Shown here piece by piece: positions 22,162 to 31,280 of a stretch of DNA of 51,392 bases. Under the pieces are notes generated by a model, which had not been told where the DNA came from, did not search any database, and saw only the letters and a program-made list of their open reading frames with translations. This DNA is from Desulfarculus sp. (GTDB lineage: Bacteria; Desulfobacterota; Desulfarculia; Desulfarculales; Desulfarculaceae). The DNA is taken from positions 1 to 51,392 of the forward strand of contig JACRDC010000095.1 of the NCBI GenBank assembly GCA_016218705.1. The letters are read 5' to 3'. Numbering within the stretch: position 1 is the first letter of the stretch; each line of letters opens with the position of its first letter. A program made the position numbers and the translations under genes.

Positions 22162-24747
22162 TCAGGCCATGGCTTCGCGGACTTTGCGCGCCAGGTCGGC
22201 CAGGTTGAAGGGCTTGGCCAGGAAGTGAACGTCCTCTTCCAGCACGCCATGGTGCACGATGACGTTGTTGGTATAGCCGGAGATGAACAGCACGCCGATG
22301 CCAGGTTGCAGGGTCTTGATCAAGTCGCGCAGTTGCTTGCCGCTCATATCCGGCATTACCACGTCGGTTATGAGCAGGTCAAAGATCTGACGGCCGTCAA
22401 TGCATAGCTCCACGGCCTCCGAGGGCGCTTTGGGCGAGACGACCACGTATCCCAGGTCCTCCAGCATGGAGGCTGTCACCTGACGCACCAGGTCATCGTC
22501 CTCCACCAGTAGAATGGTGCCGGAGCCTGGTTCGGGGCGAAGCGTGGCGGCCGTCTCGGCTGGCTTGTCCTGGCCCAGGGAGCGGGGCAGATAGAGTTTG
22601 AAGGTGGTGCCCCGTTCTGGTTCGCTGTACACGTTGATGAATCCACCGTTCTGCTTGACGATCCCATAGACGGTGGCCAGGCCGAGGCCGGTGCCCTTGC
22701 CCACGGCCTTGGTGGTGAAGAAAGGCTCGAAAATGCGGGCCACGGTTTTGGGGTCCATGCCCTGTCCGGTGTCGCTCACGGCCAGCATCACATAACTGCC
22801 GGGTTGGGACTCGCCGTGATGGCGGCAGTAGTCTTCATCCAGGACAATATTGGTGGTTTCGATGAGCAACTTGCCCCCTTCGGGCATGGCGTCGCGGGCG
22901 TTAACCGCCAGGTTGACCAGGATTTGATCCACCTGGGAGGGGTCAACCTTGACCAGCCAGAGGTCCGTGTCCCCATGGAAGGTAAGCTGGATATCCTCGC
23001 CGATCAGGCGGGCCAGGGTCTTCAGGGTGCCGTTGATGAGCCCGTTGAGGTCCTGCGGCTGGGGGGCGATGATCTGCTTGCGGGAAAAGGCCAACAATTG
23101 TCGGGTGATGTCCCGGGAGTGCCCGGCGGCCTTTTCGATCAGGGCCAGCTTGCGGCCTTGCGGCGAGCCCTCGGCCTGCTCTGCCCGCAGCAGTTCGGTA
23201 TAGCCCATGATGACGCTGAGCATGTTGTTGAAATCGTGGGCCACTCCGCCGGCCAGTTGTCCGATGGCCTCCATTTTTTGGGCCTGGAGCAGTTGCCGTT
23301 CCAACTGTTTGCGCTCGGTGATGTCCTGTATGGTGCCCACCAACTTGGCGGGGGAGCCGCCGGCGTCTAGTATCAATTCTGCCCTGGAGCGGATATGGCG
23401 CAGCTCACCGTCACTGACGCGCCTAATCCTGAATTCCTGGTCATAGGCTGTCCCCTTGGTCAGCAGGTCCTGGAATGCCTGGTCCAGGCGGGGCCGGTCC
23501 TCCCTTAGGGGGATTTGCTGCACCTGCCCAAAATCCATGGTCTTGGTGGCATTGATGGGCAGGCCATAGATGCGGAAAGCCTCGGCCGACCCCCACACCA
23601 AACGGCTGGCCAGGTCCACCTCGTAGCTGCCCACGTGGGCCACGGCCTGGGCCTTGACCAGCCGGGCCTCGCTACCGGCCAGGGCCTCCTCGCGCTGGCG
23701 TATGGCCACGGCCATCTTCTGCAGGTCGGCCCCCAGGTCGGCGAACTCCCTGACCCTGGAGTCGGGCCAGGGCTGGTCGTATCGCCCCTGGGCCAGGGCG
23801 CGGGCCTGGCCGGTGAAGCGCGCGAAGTCTCCGGCCAGGCCGCGAGCCAAGAGCCAGCCGGCCAGCATGGCCAGCAACAAGGCGCAGGGCATGGCCAGGC
23901 CCACCGACCACAGCGTGGCCCTCAGGGGCCGCAGGGCCTCTTCCCGCAATTGGGCCACCAGCACCCGCCAACCCAGCCTCCGCACCGCCACCACCGTGCC
24001 GACGTACTTCTCGTCACCCAACTCGAACTCTTGCAGGGCCAGGCCGCCCAGCAGTCCCGTGCCGCGCGGCTCCTGGTTCTGCAGTTGCAGTTGCTGACCA
24101 GTAAAGGAGCTGCGGTTGTGGGCGATGACCTGCCCGCGGTCATCCAACACCACGGTGGCCAACCGAGACTGGGCCGGCAGCCCGCTGACGTACGCGGTGA
24201 GCCGGCCCACGGTGGTCTCGCCCACCAGGACCCTTTGGCCCATGGGCATGGCCAAGGCCACCGCCAGTTGGCCGCCGACCGTGGAGAGGAAGGTGCCGGA
24301 CCACACGGCCTGGCCGCTGCGGCGCACCTGGGCGATGAAGTCACGGTGGGACAGGTCTATGCCCAGCAAATCCGTTCGGCGGCCGGCCCGTACCAGGGGC
24401 AGGCCCACGGCGGAGATGGTGTCGCTGGCGTCGGCGATGTAGATGGCCTCGAAATCATACTCACCGGTGGCATAGGCATCCAGGAGTGGGGTTACGGGCA
24501 AGGCCGGCTGATCGAGCCGGGGGGCCAGGTATTGGGCCAGGGAGCGCAGGTTTCTTTCCGCCTCGCTGAAGTGCTCGGCAACCTGGGCGGCCACGCCGTG
24601 GGCCAACTCCTGGTGATGATCGCTGATCTCCTCCCGGACCTGGGGCAGCAGCCAAAACAGGACCAGGGCGCCCACCACCAGCAAGGGCACCAAGGCCACC
24701 AGGGCAAACCGCAGCCGCAGCCTGCGGCCCAGGGAAATGGGGCTCAT
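22162..24747 (-). CDS. Hybrid sensor histidine kinase with extracytoplasmic sensor, PAS and receiver domains
   Basis: The 861-residue inner-membrane kinase has TM1 at about 12-34, a large periplasmic sensing region (double-Cache-like, with SQVRRSGQAVWSGTFLS-type features), TM2 near 280-300, a HAMP-like linker, and a PAS domain (about 360-480). A HisKA phosphoacceptor follows in GGVAHDFNNMLSV, then HATPase motifs (NLAVNARDAMPEGG, DTGQGMDP, GTGLGLATVYGIV). A C-terminal receiver domain has Asp in LLITDVVMPDMSG. It starts 3 nt after the stop of the binding-protein gene, so the two are translationally coupled. The lipoprotein probably delivers a ligand signal to this kinase. No output regulator is adjacent. 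Confidence 0.92.
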   Translation of the reverse strand: MSPISLGRRLRLRFALVALVPLLVVGALVLFWLLPQVREEISDHHQELAHGVAAQVAEHFSEAERNLRSLAQYLAPRLDQPALPVTPLLDAYATGEYDFEAIYIADASDTISAVGLPLVRAGRRTDLLGIDLSHRDFIAQVRRSGQAVWSGTFLSTVGGQLAVALAMPMGQRVLVGETTVGRLTAYVSGLPAQSRLATVVLDDRGQVIAHNRSSFTGQQLQLQNQEPRGTGLLGGLALQEFELGDEKYVGTVVAVRRLGWRVLVAQLREEALRPLRATLWSVGLAMPCALLLAMLAGWLLARGLAGDFARFTGQARALAQGRYDQPWPDSRVREFADLGADLQKMAVAIRQREEALAGSEARLVKAQAVAHVGSYEVDLASRLVWGSAEAFRIYGLPINATKTMDFGQVQQIPLREDRPRLDQAFQDLLTKGTAYDQEFRIRRVSDGELRHIRSRAELILDAGGSPAKLVGTIQDITERKQLERQLLQAQKMEAIGQLAGGVAHDFNNMLSVIMGYTELLRAEQAEGSPQGRKLALIEKAAGHSRDITRQLLAFSRKQIIAPQPQDLNGLINGTLKTLARLIGEDIQLTFHGDTDLWLVKVDPSQVDQILVNLAVNARDAMPEGGKLLIETTNIVLDEDYCRHHGESQPGSYVMLAVSDTGQGMDPKTVARIFEPFFTTKAVGKGTGLGLATVYGIVKQNGGFINVYSEPERGTTFKLYLPRSLGQDKPAETAATLRPEPGSGTILLVEDDDLVRQVTASMLEDLGYVVVSPKAPSEAVELCIDGRQIFDLLITDVVMPDMSGKQLRDLIKTLQPGIGVLFISGYTNNVIVHHGVLEEDVHFLAKPFNLADLARKVREAMA

Positions 24748-24750
24748 GGG

Positions 24751-25860
24751 CTACTCGATCACCTGGAACTTGCCTCCCTTGACCTCGCTGATGGAGGCCT
24801 GGGGGCGCCGTACATCGCCATACTCGTCCAGGATGAACGGACCCTGCAAGCCCTCGAATCGGCGCATGGCCAGTATGGTCTGCTTGAGGCCGCCCGCTTG
24901 GCCCCGCCGCTCCAAGGCCTCCAGGACCAGATTGGCCGCCTCGAAGGCATAGACCCCGGCGAACCCCGGCTCGCGGCCGAAGCGCTCCAGGTAGGCGCGG
25001 CGGAACTCCTGATAGCGGGGGCTATCGCTGTCGCGCAGGAAGGTCTGCACCACCGTTACCCCTTCCACCGCCTTGCCCCCCAGCTCCACCAGGCGCTCGT
25101 TGGCCCCCCAGTCCGACAGGGTTATGGGCAGGCTGGGGTCGGTCTTGCGAATCTGCTGGCACAACAGGGCCGAATCCATGGAATTGGCCACGATCAGCAC
25201 GCCGTCGGGCCGGGGGGCCAACAACTGGCCGGCCACCTCGGCGTAGCTCACATCCTCCCCCGACTTGAAGGCCACCCTGGCCACCACCTGGCCGCCGCCC
25301 TCGGCCAGGGCCTGGTTAAAGTTCTCCAGCCAGTTCTCGCTGAAGCTGCGGTTGCCGGTGTCATAGGCCGCGGCCACCCGCCGCATGCGCTGGGTCTTGA
25401 TCTGATACAGGGCGTTGGCCCTGGCGAAGGCCCTGGTGGTGGAGGTGACCCGGAAGAAGTGGTCATCCAGGCCCGAGAGGGCCTCGGTGGTGGCCGTGGG
25501 GCTGACGCAGACCACCTGGGCCTGGTTCATGAGCGGCGCCACGGCCATGGCCATGTCGCTGGTCATGGGGCCTATGAGCGCCGCCACGCCCTGGTCCAGC
25601 AGCGCCTGGGCCGCCCGCCGGGCCTGGCCCGGGTCCTGCCCGTCGTCCTTGACCAGCAACACCACCCTGCGCCCGGCCACACCTCCGCCCTGGTTGCGCA
25701 GGTCCACGGCCAACTGGGCGCCATCCCGGCCGGCCAGGCCCAGGTCGGCCACCCGCCCCGATAGCCCACCCACGAAACCCAGGCGCAAGGGCTCCGGCGG
25801 GCTACAGGCCAGAGCCAGCAGCAGGACCCCCCCAAGCAGCCAATGGCGCGGAGACAGCAA
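24751..25860 (-). CDS. Lipoprotein ABC-type (LivJ-like) periplasmic binding protein
   Basis: The protein (369 residues from the chosen start) is a type I periplasmic binding protein of the branched-chain amino-acid/amide group: LRLGFVGGLSGRVADLGLAGRDGAQLAVD, then GVAALIGPMTSDMAMAVAPLM and VVCVSPTATTEALSGLDDHFFR. The start is placed at a TTG (25860) with GGTGGA upstream. That gives a compact lipoprotein signal, MLSPRHWLLGGVLLLALAC, with the lipidated Cys at 19. The frame also opens at an ATG at 25953, which would put about 30 extra polar residues before the signal. No permease or ATPase genes are adjacent. The partner is the histidine kinase, so the role is likely sensing rather than uptake. 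Confidence 0.85.
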   Translation of the reverse strand: MLSPRHWLLGGVLLLALACSPPEPLRLGFVGGLSGRVADLGLAGRDGAQLAVDLRNQGGGVAGRRVVLLVKDDGQDPGQARRAAQALLDQGVAALIGPMTSDMAMAVAPLMNQAQVVCVSPTATTEALSGLDDHFFRVTSTTRAFARANALYQIKTQRMRRVAAAYDTGNRSFSENWLENFNQALAEGGGQVVARVAFKSGEDVSYAEVAGQLLAPRPDGVLIVANSMDSALLCQQIRKTDPSLPITLSDWGANERLVELGGKAVEGVTVVQTFLRDSDSPRYQEFRRAYLERFGREPGFAGVYAFEAANLVLEALERRGQAGGLKQTILAMRRFEGLQGPFILDEYGDVRRPQASISEVKGGKFQVIE

Positions 25861-26367
25861 GCTTCCACCCTTGGCGGACAGGTCCGCTTGGCAATATCCT
25901 GTCCTGGCTCCAGCAATCCAGCGCGCGATCATTGCACGTTTGAGCCTGACCAAATTGATGCTCGGCGATGCCTAGAACAAATTAATAAAGGATCCCACAA
26001 ATAAATATTCACTAAACCGCCTTGGCGGTAAAGCAATTTCTAATTGGGGTGGCAATAAACCTTTCAATAACGGCTAACAAGAGGTTGTATCTGGAAACCG
26101 CCGGTTTTTTGTTGACTCCATTACATCAAGCCCATGCCCGCACTGGCCAACGGCGCCGCACGCGGCGCCGCCGGAATACAGCCAGAAGCCGAAACGAGGA
26201 CCTGAATGTGTGGGCAGCAGTAACTCGTGGTTCGTCCAGCCAATGGCCAGACGGGGCGGAAGAAGGGGATTAGGCAGGACGTCCGGCCAGACTCTAAGGG
26301 CAATCCCTGGGGCTGGCCTCGCCCGGTCTTGCCCCGGGGCTCAAGCCCGCGCGCGAGCATTGGTCTT
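25861..26367. other. Intergenic region without a recognised gene
   Basis: The AT-rich part (about 25975-26115) should contain the promoter for the binding-protein/kinase operon, but no clear boxes can be fixed. Short open frames (for example 26022-26273) lack ribosome binding sites and family features. The stretch ends at the repeat copy starting at 26368. Confidence 0.5.
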
Positions 26368-26528
26368 ATACCAATCAGCAATCAAAGCCATCCATGGCTT
26401 TGATTGCTGATTGGCCGGGTAAAAGCGTGATTTTGCCCGGCCTCCCGGGCGCTTACGCGCCCGGCGGGCCGTCCATGGCCCGCATGCCAAGTTGCGATCA
26501 AACTATTGGTTTGATCGCAACTTGGTAT
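26368..26528 (+). repeat. 161-bp five-hairpin repeat, copy A
   Basis: It starts ATACCAA and ends TTGGTAT. In order it contains palindromes CAATCAAAGCCAT/ATGGCTTTGATTG, GCCGGG.AAAA/TTTTGCCCGGC, CGGGCGC/GCGCCCG, GGGCC/GGCCC and CCAAGTTGCGATCAAAC/GTTTGATCGCAACTTGG. It is nearly identical to copy B (opposite orientation, same length) and copy C. It has no coding capacity, and no exact target duplication is visible. Confidence 0.9.
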
Positions 26529-26552
26529 TAGCTGGTCTTTCGTTACAAGGCC

Positions 26553-26837
26553 CTAGTTGGGATGGGCCAGGGCCAGGGTGCTGAAGAGCAGGGGAAAGCT
26601 GTCCACGTGGCTGCGGCGGGCGTAGAGCATCACCGCCGCGGTGGCGATCTTGGGCAGGGCGGGGCGCAGGTCTGCTGTCACCCCGGTGGGCAGGGGGGCA
26701 TAAGCCGGCGCCGACTGCTCGTGGGCCAGGCGGCTTTCCAGCAGGCGGGCCAGCAGGGAGGCCGGGGGGCTGACCAGGTCCGGTTGTGGACCCTGGGGGG
26801 TGTTCACTGGAGCGCCGAGCATGGCCGTTAACGACAT
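26553..26837 (-). CDS. Small protein of unknown function
   Basis: This 94-residue frame starts with ATG at 26837 behind a strong GGGAGGACAAC ribosome binding site, which is the main support for a real gene. The N-terminal half is Pro/Ala-rich (GAPVNTPQGPQPDLVSPPAS) and the C-terminal half is mildly hydrophobic (IATAAVMLYARRSHV). No family, signal peptide or metal motif is recognised. It is divergent from pheS and ends 24 nt from repeat copy A. Confidence 0.55.
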   Translation of the reverse strand: MSLTAMLGAPVNTPQGPQPDLVSPPASLLARLLESRLAHEQSAPAYAPLPTGVTADLRPALPKIATAAVMLYARRSHVDSFPLLFSTLALAHPN

Positions 26838-27024
26838 GTTGTCCTCCCTGGGGTGTCTGCTCCCCAGGTCTGCAATTAGGGTGCCGGAGGGATCGCGCGG
26901 TAAACAGCCAATAATGACAACACCATGCCCCTTGGGGGCCTGGATGGCCGCCCCCGGCCAAGGCAATATGTGCCGGGCCGTGCCCGCCGGGTGGCAGGTT
27001 TGGCGCCGCAAAACCAGGAAGCCC

Positions 27025-27054
27025 TTGGCAAGCCCCTGATGCCAAGTGTATAAA
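27025..27054 (+). promoter_or_regulatory. Candidate promoter of the pheST operon with an internal dyad
   Basis: A TTGGCA -35 box (27025-27030) and a TATAAA -10 box (27049-27054) are 18 bp apart, about 60 nt before the pheS ATG. TTGGCA also pairs with TGCCAA at 27040-27045, forming a dyad inside the promoter that could be an operator. No phenylalanine-rich leader peptide was noticed. Confidence 0.5.
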
Positions 27055-27117
27055 TCAGGTGGCCGCCGGGCCGGCCCCCGCCGCCCAAGGCCGCAACGCC
27101 CCCCTGGAGGACCCAGC

Positions 27118-28137
27118 ATGGAAGAGATGAAGACGCGGCTCACCAGTGACTTGGCCCAGGCCGCCTCCCTGGACGAGCTGGAAAAAATACGCGTGGCCTA
27201 TCTGGGCAAGAAGGGCTCCATCACCAATCTGAGCCGCTCGGTGGATTTCGGTAAGCTCTCGCCCGAGGAGCGCAAGGACTTTGGCCGGCGCTTCAACGAG
27301 ATCAAGCTCTGGGCCGAGGAGGCCCTGGCCCAGGCGAGCGCGCGCCTGCAAGCCGCCGGCGCCAGCCAGGCCGCCGGGGCCGTGGACCTTACCCTGCCCG
27401 GGGCCCGCCGCAGTCTGGGCTCCCTGCACCCCATCACCCTGGTGCAGATGGAACTTGAGCAGATATTCCAGGGCATGTCCTTCATCATCGGCACCGGCTT
27501 CCACGTGGAGCGCGAATACTACAACTTCGACGCCCTGAACATCCCCGGCGACCACCCGGCGCGCGAGATGCAGGACACCTTCTGGCTGACCAACGGCATG
27601 CTCATGCGCACGCACACCTCGGCCAACCAGGTGCGCATGCTGGAGAAGCACGGCGCGCCCCTGCGCGCCATCTTCCCCGGGCGTTGCTTCCGCTACGAGA
27701 ACGTGGACGCCAGCCACGAGAACACTTTTTATCAATTGGAAGGCCTGATGGTGGACAAGGGCATTTCCATCGCCCACCTCATAGGGGTGATGAAGGCCCT
27801 CCTGGACCAGGTCTTCCACCAGGACGTCAAGGTGCGCCTGCGCCCCGGCTACTTCCCCTTCGTGGAGCCGGGCTTCGAGTTGGACTGCCAGTGCCTGATC
27901 TGCGGCGGGGACGGCTGCAAGACCTGCAAGCACTCGGGCTGGATCGAGCTGTTGCCCTGTGGCATGGTGCACCCCCGGGTGCTTAAGTTCGGTGGGGTGG
28001 ACCCCATGCGCTACAGTGGCTTCGCCTTCGGCCTGGGGCTGACGCGGCTGGCCATGATGAAGTACGGCATACCCGAGATACGCCTGATGAACAGCGGCGA
28101 CGTGCGCTTTCTGAGCCAGTTCCCGGCGGCGGTGTGA
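27118..28137 (+). CDS. pheS: Phenylalanine--tRNA ligase alpha subunit
   Basis: The 339-residue class II synthetase subunit has an N-terminal coiled-coil tRNA-binding arm (about 1-85). The catalytic core carries motif 2 (GRCFRYENVDASHENTFYQLE) and motif 3 (GFAFGLGLTRLAMMKYGI), plus ALNIPGDHPAREMQDTFWL. The ATG at 27118 is chosen because GGAGG lies 7 nt upstream and family homology begins there. The insertion CQCLICGGDGCKTCKHSGW has four Cys and is probably a zinc site seen in a subset of bacterial PheS. It forms an alpha2-beta2 enzyme with PheT, whose gene follows after one small gene. Confidence 0.97.
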   Translation: MEEMKTRLTSDLAQAASLDELEKIRVAYLGKKGSITNLSRSVDFGKLSPEERKDFGRRFNEIKLWAEEALAQASARLQAAGASQAAGAVDLTLPGARRSLGSLHPITLVQMELEQIFQGMSFIIGTGFHVEREYYNFDALNIPGDHPAREMQDTFWLTNGMLMRTHTSANQVRMLEKHGAPLRAIFPGRCFRYENVDASHENTFYQLEGLMVDKGISIAHLIGVMKALLDQVFHQDVKVRLRPGYFPFVEPGFELDCQCLICGGDGCKTCKHSGWIELLPCGMVHPRVLKFGGVDPMRYSGFAFGLGLTRLAMMKYGIPEIRLMNSGDVRFLSQFPAAV

Positions 28138-28155
28138 GCGCAGGGGCAAGCCCTT

Positions 28156-28614
28156 ATGAGGGGTAGTGGGTCCATGATGATGGAACTGGAGCAGCCTGGC
28201 AATGACAAGCCCCAGTCCCGACCAAAGATATCGTTGGGTCTTGCGCGTCGCCTGGTGGCCCGCCTGGCCACGCACCTGGCCAGGACCAGGTATGGGCAAT
28301 TAGTCTTATCCGAGGATGCCGATTTGACCGCCTTGCGCCGGAGACCCTCGGTTTCCTTGTATGCGGGCCTGGCTCTCATCGCCGTCAGCTTCGCCATGGG
28401 TTGGGCCGCCCTGGTGCTGGGCGGGTATTTGGCCATGGCGGGGGAGCGGACATGGGTCATGGCCGCGGGAGCGGTGGCGGTTTTTGTCCTGGTGCACATT
28501 GTGTTCGCCGCTGGCGTCTGGCTGGCTGGGGCCAACTATGCCGCCATATTGTTGCACTGGGCGGCAAGAAAATTTCTGCTAGGTCATGCGGACCGGGACG
28601 CCGGCCCGGCGTAG
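28156..28614 (+). CDS. Two-helix membrane protein between pheS and pheT
   Basis: The 152-residue protein has a basic N-terminal half (LGLARRLVARLATHLARTRYG) and two transmembrane helices, about 75-98 (SLYAGLALIAVSFAMGWAAL) and about 107-133 (VMAAGAVAVFVLVHIVFAAG). The N and C termini are probably cytoplasmic. It sits 18 nt after pheS and 37 nt before pheT on the same strand, so it is in the operon. A second possible start is the ATG run at 28174. The family is not recognised; neighbouring synthetase genes say nothing firm about its role. Confidence 0.7.
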   Translation: MRGSGSMMMELEQPGNDKPQSRPKISLGLARRLVARLATHLARTRYGQLVLSEDADLTALRRRPSVSLYAGLALIAVSFAMGWAALVLGGYLAMAGERTWVMAAGAVAVFVLVHIVFAAGVWLAGANYAAILLHWAARKFLLGHADRDAGPA

Positions 28615-28651
28615 CGCCGGGCAGGATCGTTATTAGAAAGGCATTGGCGCC

Positions 28652-31036
28652 ATGAAGATATCCCTGGAATGGCTTGGCCAGTACGTGGACCTGGACGGCA
28701 TCGAACCCCAGGTAATCGCCCACGAGCTGACCATGAAGACCGCCGAGGTGGAGGAACTGGTCTGCGTCCAGCACTGCCTGCAGGGCGTGCTGGTGGGCCA
28801 GGTGTTGGACCTGCAACCCATCGCCGGCAGCGACAAGCTCACCCTGGCCCAGGTGGACCTGGGCGGCCACGTCGTACAGACCGTCTGCGGGGCGCCCAAC
28901 CTGCGCTTGGGGCTCAAGGCCCCCTTTGCCCCCGCCGGCACGCTGCTGGCCGGCGGCGTCAAGGTCGCGCGGGCCAGCCTGGCCGGCCACGACTCCCAGG
29001 GCGTGCTCTGCTCGGCCAAGGAGCTGGGCCTGGGCGAGTTCCACGAGGTGGTCATGGACCTGCCGGCGGACACTTCCACCGGCGCCGCCCTGTCCAGCCT
29101 GGCCCCGGAGCGCGACTACCTCATAGACATTGACAACAAGAGCCTCACCCACCGCCCGGACCTGTGGGGGCACTATGGCTTCGCCCGCGAGCTGGCGGCC
29201 ATCTTCGGCCGCGAGCTGAAACCCCTGGGCATGGCGGACCTGAAGAACTTCCGCGACCTGCCGGCCTTCCCGCTTTCCGTGGAGGACTTCGAGCTCTGCC
29301 CGGGCTATTGCTGCCTGGAGCTGGACAGCCTGGCCCCGGCGCCCTCGCCACTGATGATGCAGTGGCGCCTGCACAGCGTGGGCCTGCGGGCCATCAACCT
29401 GCTGGTGGACCTGACCAACTTCATCATGCTGGAGATCGGCCAGCCCATGCACGCCTTTGACGCCGATCACCTCCAGGCGGTGCGGGTGGCCACCTTGGGC
29501 CAGGACGGTCAATTCACCACCCTGGACGGCAGCGAGCGCAAGATGCTGGCCAGTGACCTGATGATATGGAACGAGAAGGAGCCCGTGGCCCTGGCCGGGG
29601 TCATGGGCGGCCTGCGCTCGGAGGTCACCCCGGCCACCACCCGGCTATTGCTGGAGAGCGCCAACTTCCAGCCCATGACCATCCGCCGCACGGCGGTGCG
29701 TCTGGGCCTGCGCACCGACGCCAGCCAGCGCTTCGAAAAAGACCTGCCCCCGGCCTTCATGCCCCTGGGCATCGCCCGCTTCCTGCACCTGGTGCGCCAG
29801 GCCGGCCAGGACCCGGCGGTGCGCTCGCGCCTGACCCACGCCGGCACCCTGGGCCAGGGAAAGCGCCACATCAGCATGCCGCTTGGCTTCGTGCAGGCCT
29901 ACATGGGCGAGGAACTACCCCAGGAGCGGGTGGAGTCCATACTCAAGGCCACCGGCTTCGGCTGCCGGGTGCAGGGCCAGGAAATGACCGTGGAGGTGCC
30001 CACCCACCGCAGCGCGCGGGACATCAGCGTGCCCCAGGACATCGTGGAGGAGGTGGCCCGCTTCTACGGCTACGACAACATCGCCTTTCGGCTGCCGCCC
30101 GTGGAGATCACCCACTACGCCTTCAACGACCTGTTGCGCGCCGAGCACAAGCTGCGCCGCTTCCTGGCCCAGTCCAAGGGCTACGTGGAGGTTCACAACT
30201 ACAGCTGGTACGACGACCGCTGGCTGGCCAAGCTGGGCCAGGACCCTGGCCAGACGCTGACCCTGGCCAACCCGGTGGCGCCCTACAAGTCGCGCCTGCG
30301 CACCACCCTCATGCCCAACCTGCTGGAGCTGATCCCCCAGAACTACGGCCAGCGCGACGATCTGAGGCTCTTTGAGGTGGGGCACGTGTACCAGCCCCAT
30401 GGCGCCAAGGGCCGCAAGGAAACCAGCAGCCTGGGGGCCGTGGCCTTCCAGGCCGGCACCGCGGCCGACCTGGAGCCCTTGTTCCTGGAGATGAAGGGCC
30501 TGCTGGAGGACGCCTGTCTGCTCCTGGGCTGCGGGAAGTTGGACCTGCGTCCGGGCCGGGAAAGCACTGCCGCCTGGGCCCAGGCCGGCTGTTACCTGGA
30601 GATATGGCACGGACAGACCCTGGCCGGTGGCCTGGGCTACCTGAGCGGCCCGGCGCTCAATGCCTTCAAGCGCAACGCCCAGGTGGCCTGGCTGGAGCTG
30701 GACTTGAACGCCCTGGCGGTCAAGGCCTATCCCGAGTTGCAGATGACCATGCCGCCGGTATATCCCGGCTCCTGGCTGGACTTCTCCATTCTGTGGCCGG
30801 CGGCCAAGGGCTTCGCCGCCCTGGAGCGGGAACTGGCCGGCTTCGGCGACGCGCTGCTGCAAGGCCGGGACTTCGTGGCCAGCTACGGCGGCAAGGGCCT
30901 GGAGCCCGGCCAGAAGAGCTACACCTTCCGCTGTTGGATCGGTCTCAATGACCGCACCCTGACCAAGGAGGACATTGACGGTTTCAAGGAGCGCTTCCTG
31001 GCCTTTTTGGCCGGGCGGTCCCTGGCCATTCGCTAG
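28652..31036 (+). CDS. pheT: Phenylalanine--tRNA ligase beta subunit
   Basis: The 794-residue subunit has the full bacterial domain order: an N-terminal MKISLEWLGQYVDL start, an EMAP/tRNA-binding domain (about 40-150), a B3/B4 editing domain (about 215-370, including NLLVDLTNFIMLEIGQPMHA), a B5 domain (about 400-475), a catalytic-like core (NPVAPYKSRLRTTLMPNLLE), and a C-terminal ferredoxin-fold anticodon-binding domain (about 700-794, YPGSWLDFSILWPA). No truncation is seen. It ends 39 nt before tRNA-Leu. Confidence 0.97.
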   Translation: MKISLEWLGQYVDLDGIEPQVIAHELTMKTAEVEELVCVQHCLQGVLVGQVLDLQPIAGSDKLTLAQVDLGGHVVQTVCGAPNLRLGLKAPFAPAGTLLAGGVKVARASLAGHDSQGVLCSAKELGLGEFHEVVMDLPADTSTGAALSSLAPERDYLIDIDNKSLTHRPDLWGHYGFARELAAIFGRELKPLGMADLKNFRDLPAFPLSVEDFELCPGYCCLELDSLAPAPSPLMMQWRLHSVGLRAINLLVDLTNFIMLEIGQPMHAFDADHLQAVRVATLGQDGQFTTLDGSERKMLASDLMIWNEKEPVALAGVMGGLRSEVTPATTRLLLESANFQPMTIRRTAVRLGLRTDASQRFEKDLPPAFMPLGIARFLHLVRQAGQDPAVRSRLTHAGTLGQGKRHISMPLGFVQAYMGEELPQERVESILKATGFGCRVQGQEMTVEVPTHRSARDISVPQDIVEEVARFYGYDNIAFRLPPVEITHYAFNDLLRAEHKLRRFLAQSKGYVEVHNYSWYDDRWLAKLGQDPGQTLTLANPVAPYKSRLRTTLMPNLLELIPQNYGQRDDLRLFEVGHVYQPHGAKGRKETSSLGAVAFQAGTAADLEPLFLEMKGLLEDACLLLGCGKLDLRPGRESTAAWAQAGCYLEIWHGQTLAGGLGYLSGPALNAFKRNAQVAWLELDLNALAVKAYPELQMTMPPVYPGSWLDFSILWPAAKGFAALERELAGFGDALLQGRDFVASYGGKGLEPGQKSYTFRCWIGLNDRTLTKEDIDGFKERFLAFLAGRSLAIR

Positions 31037-31075
31037 GGCCGAAAGCTCCGCGGCGCGGGCCTTCTGCTCCCCCAT

Positions 31076-31163
31076 GCCTGGGTGGCGAAATTGGTATACG
31101 CAGGGGACTTAAAATCCCCAGGGATAACATCCCGTGCGGGTTCGACTCCCGCCCCAGGCACCA
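31076..31163 (+). tRNA. tRNA-Leu (anticodon UAA)
   Basis: This class II tRNA has acceptor GCCTGGG/CCCAGGC, D arm, anticodon stem GGGGA-CTTAAAA-TCCCC with anticodon TAA, a long variable arm (GGGATAACATCCC) and T arm GCGGGTTCGACTCCCGC. The CCA end is encoded. Confidence 0.95.
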
Positions 31164-31280
31164 AATAAAAACAGCCATTTATGGCATATTGCCCTAAGGG
31201 GCTGCTCTTTTTGGGGGAACCAATGGGGAACCAAATGGGAAGATTTGTGAGTATTTTCGTTCCCCTTAGTCCCCTGCGTC

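Noticed and set aside
23515..25764. 749-codon open frame on the plus strand
   Set aside because: It lies opposite the histidine kinase and binding-protein genes, which have clear family motifs. The translation is low-complexity His/Gln/Gly-rich, as expected from the antisense of GC-rich codons.
26022..26273. 83-codon plus-strand frame before repeat copy A
   Set aside because: No ribosome binding site, codon use unlike neighbours, and no recognisable protein features.
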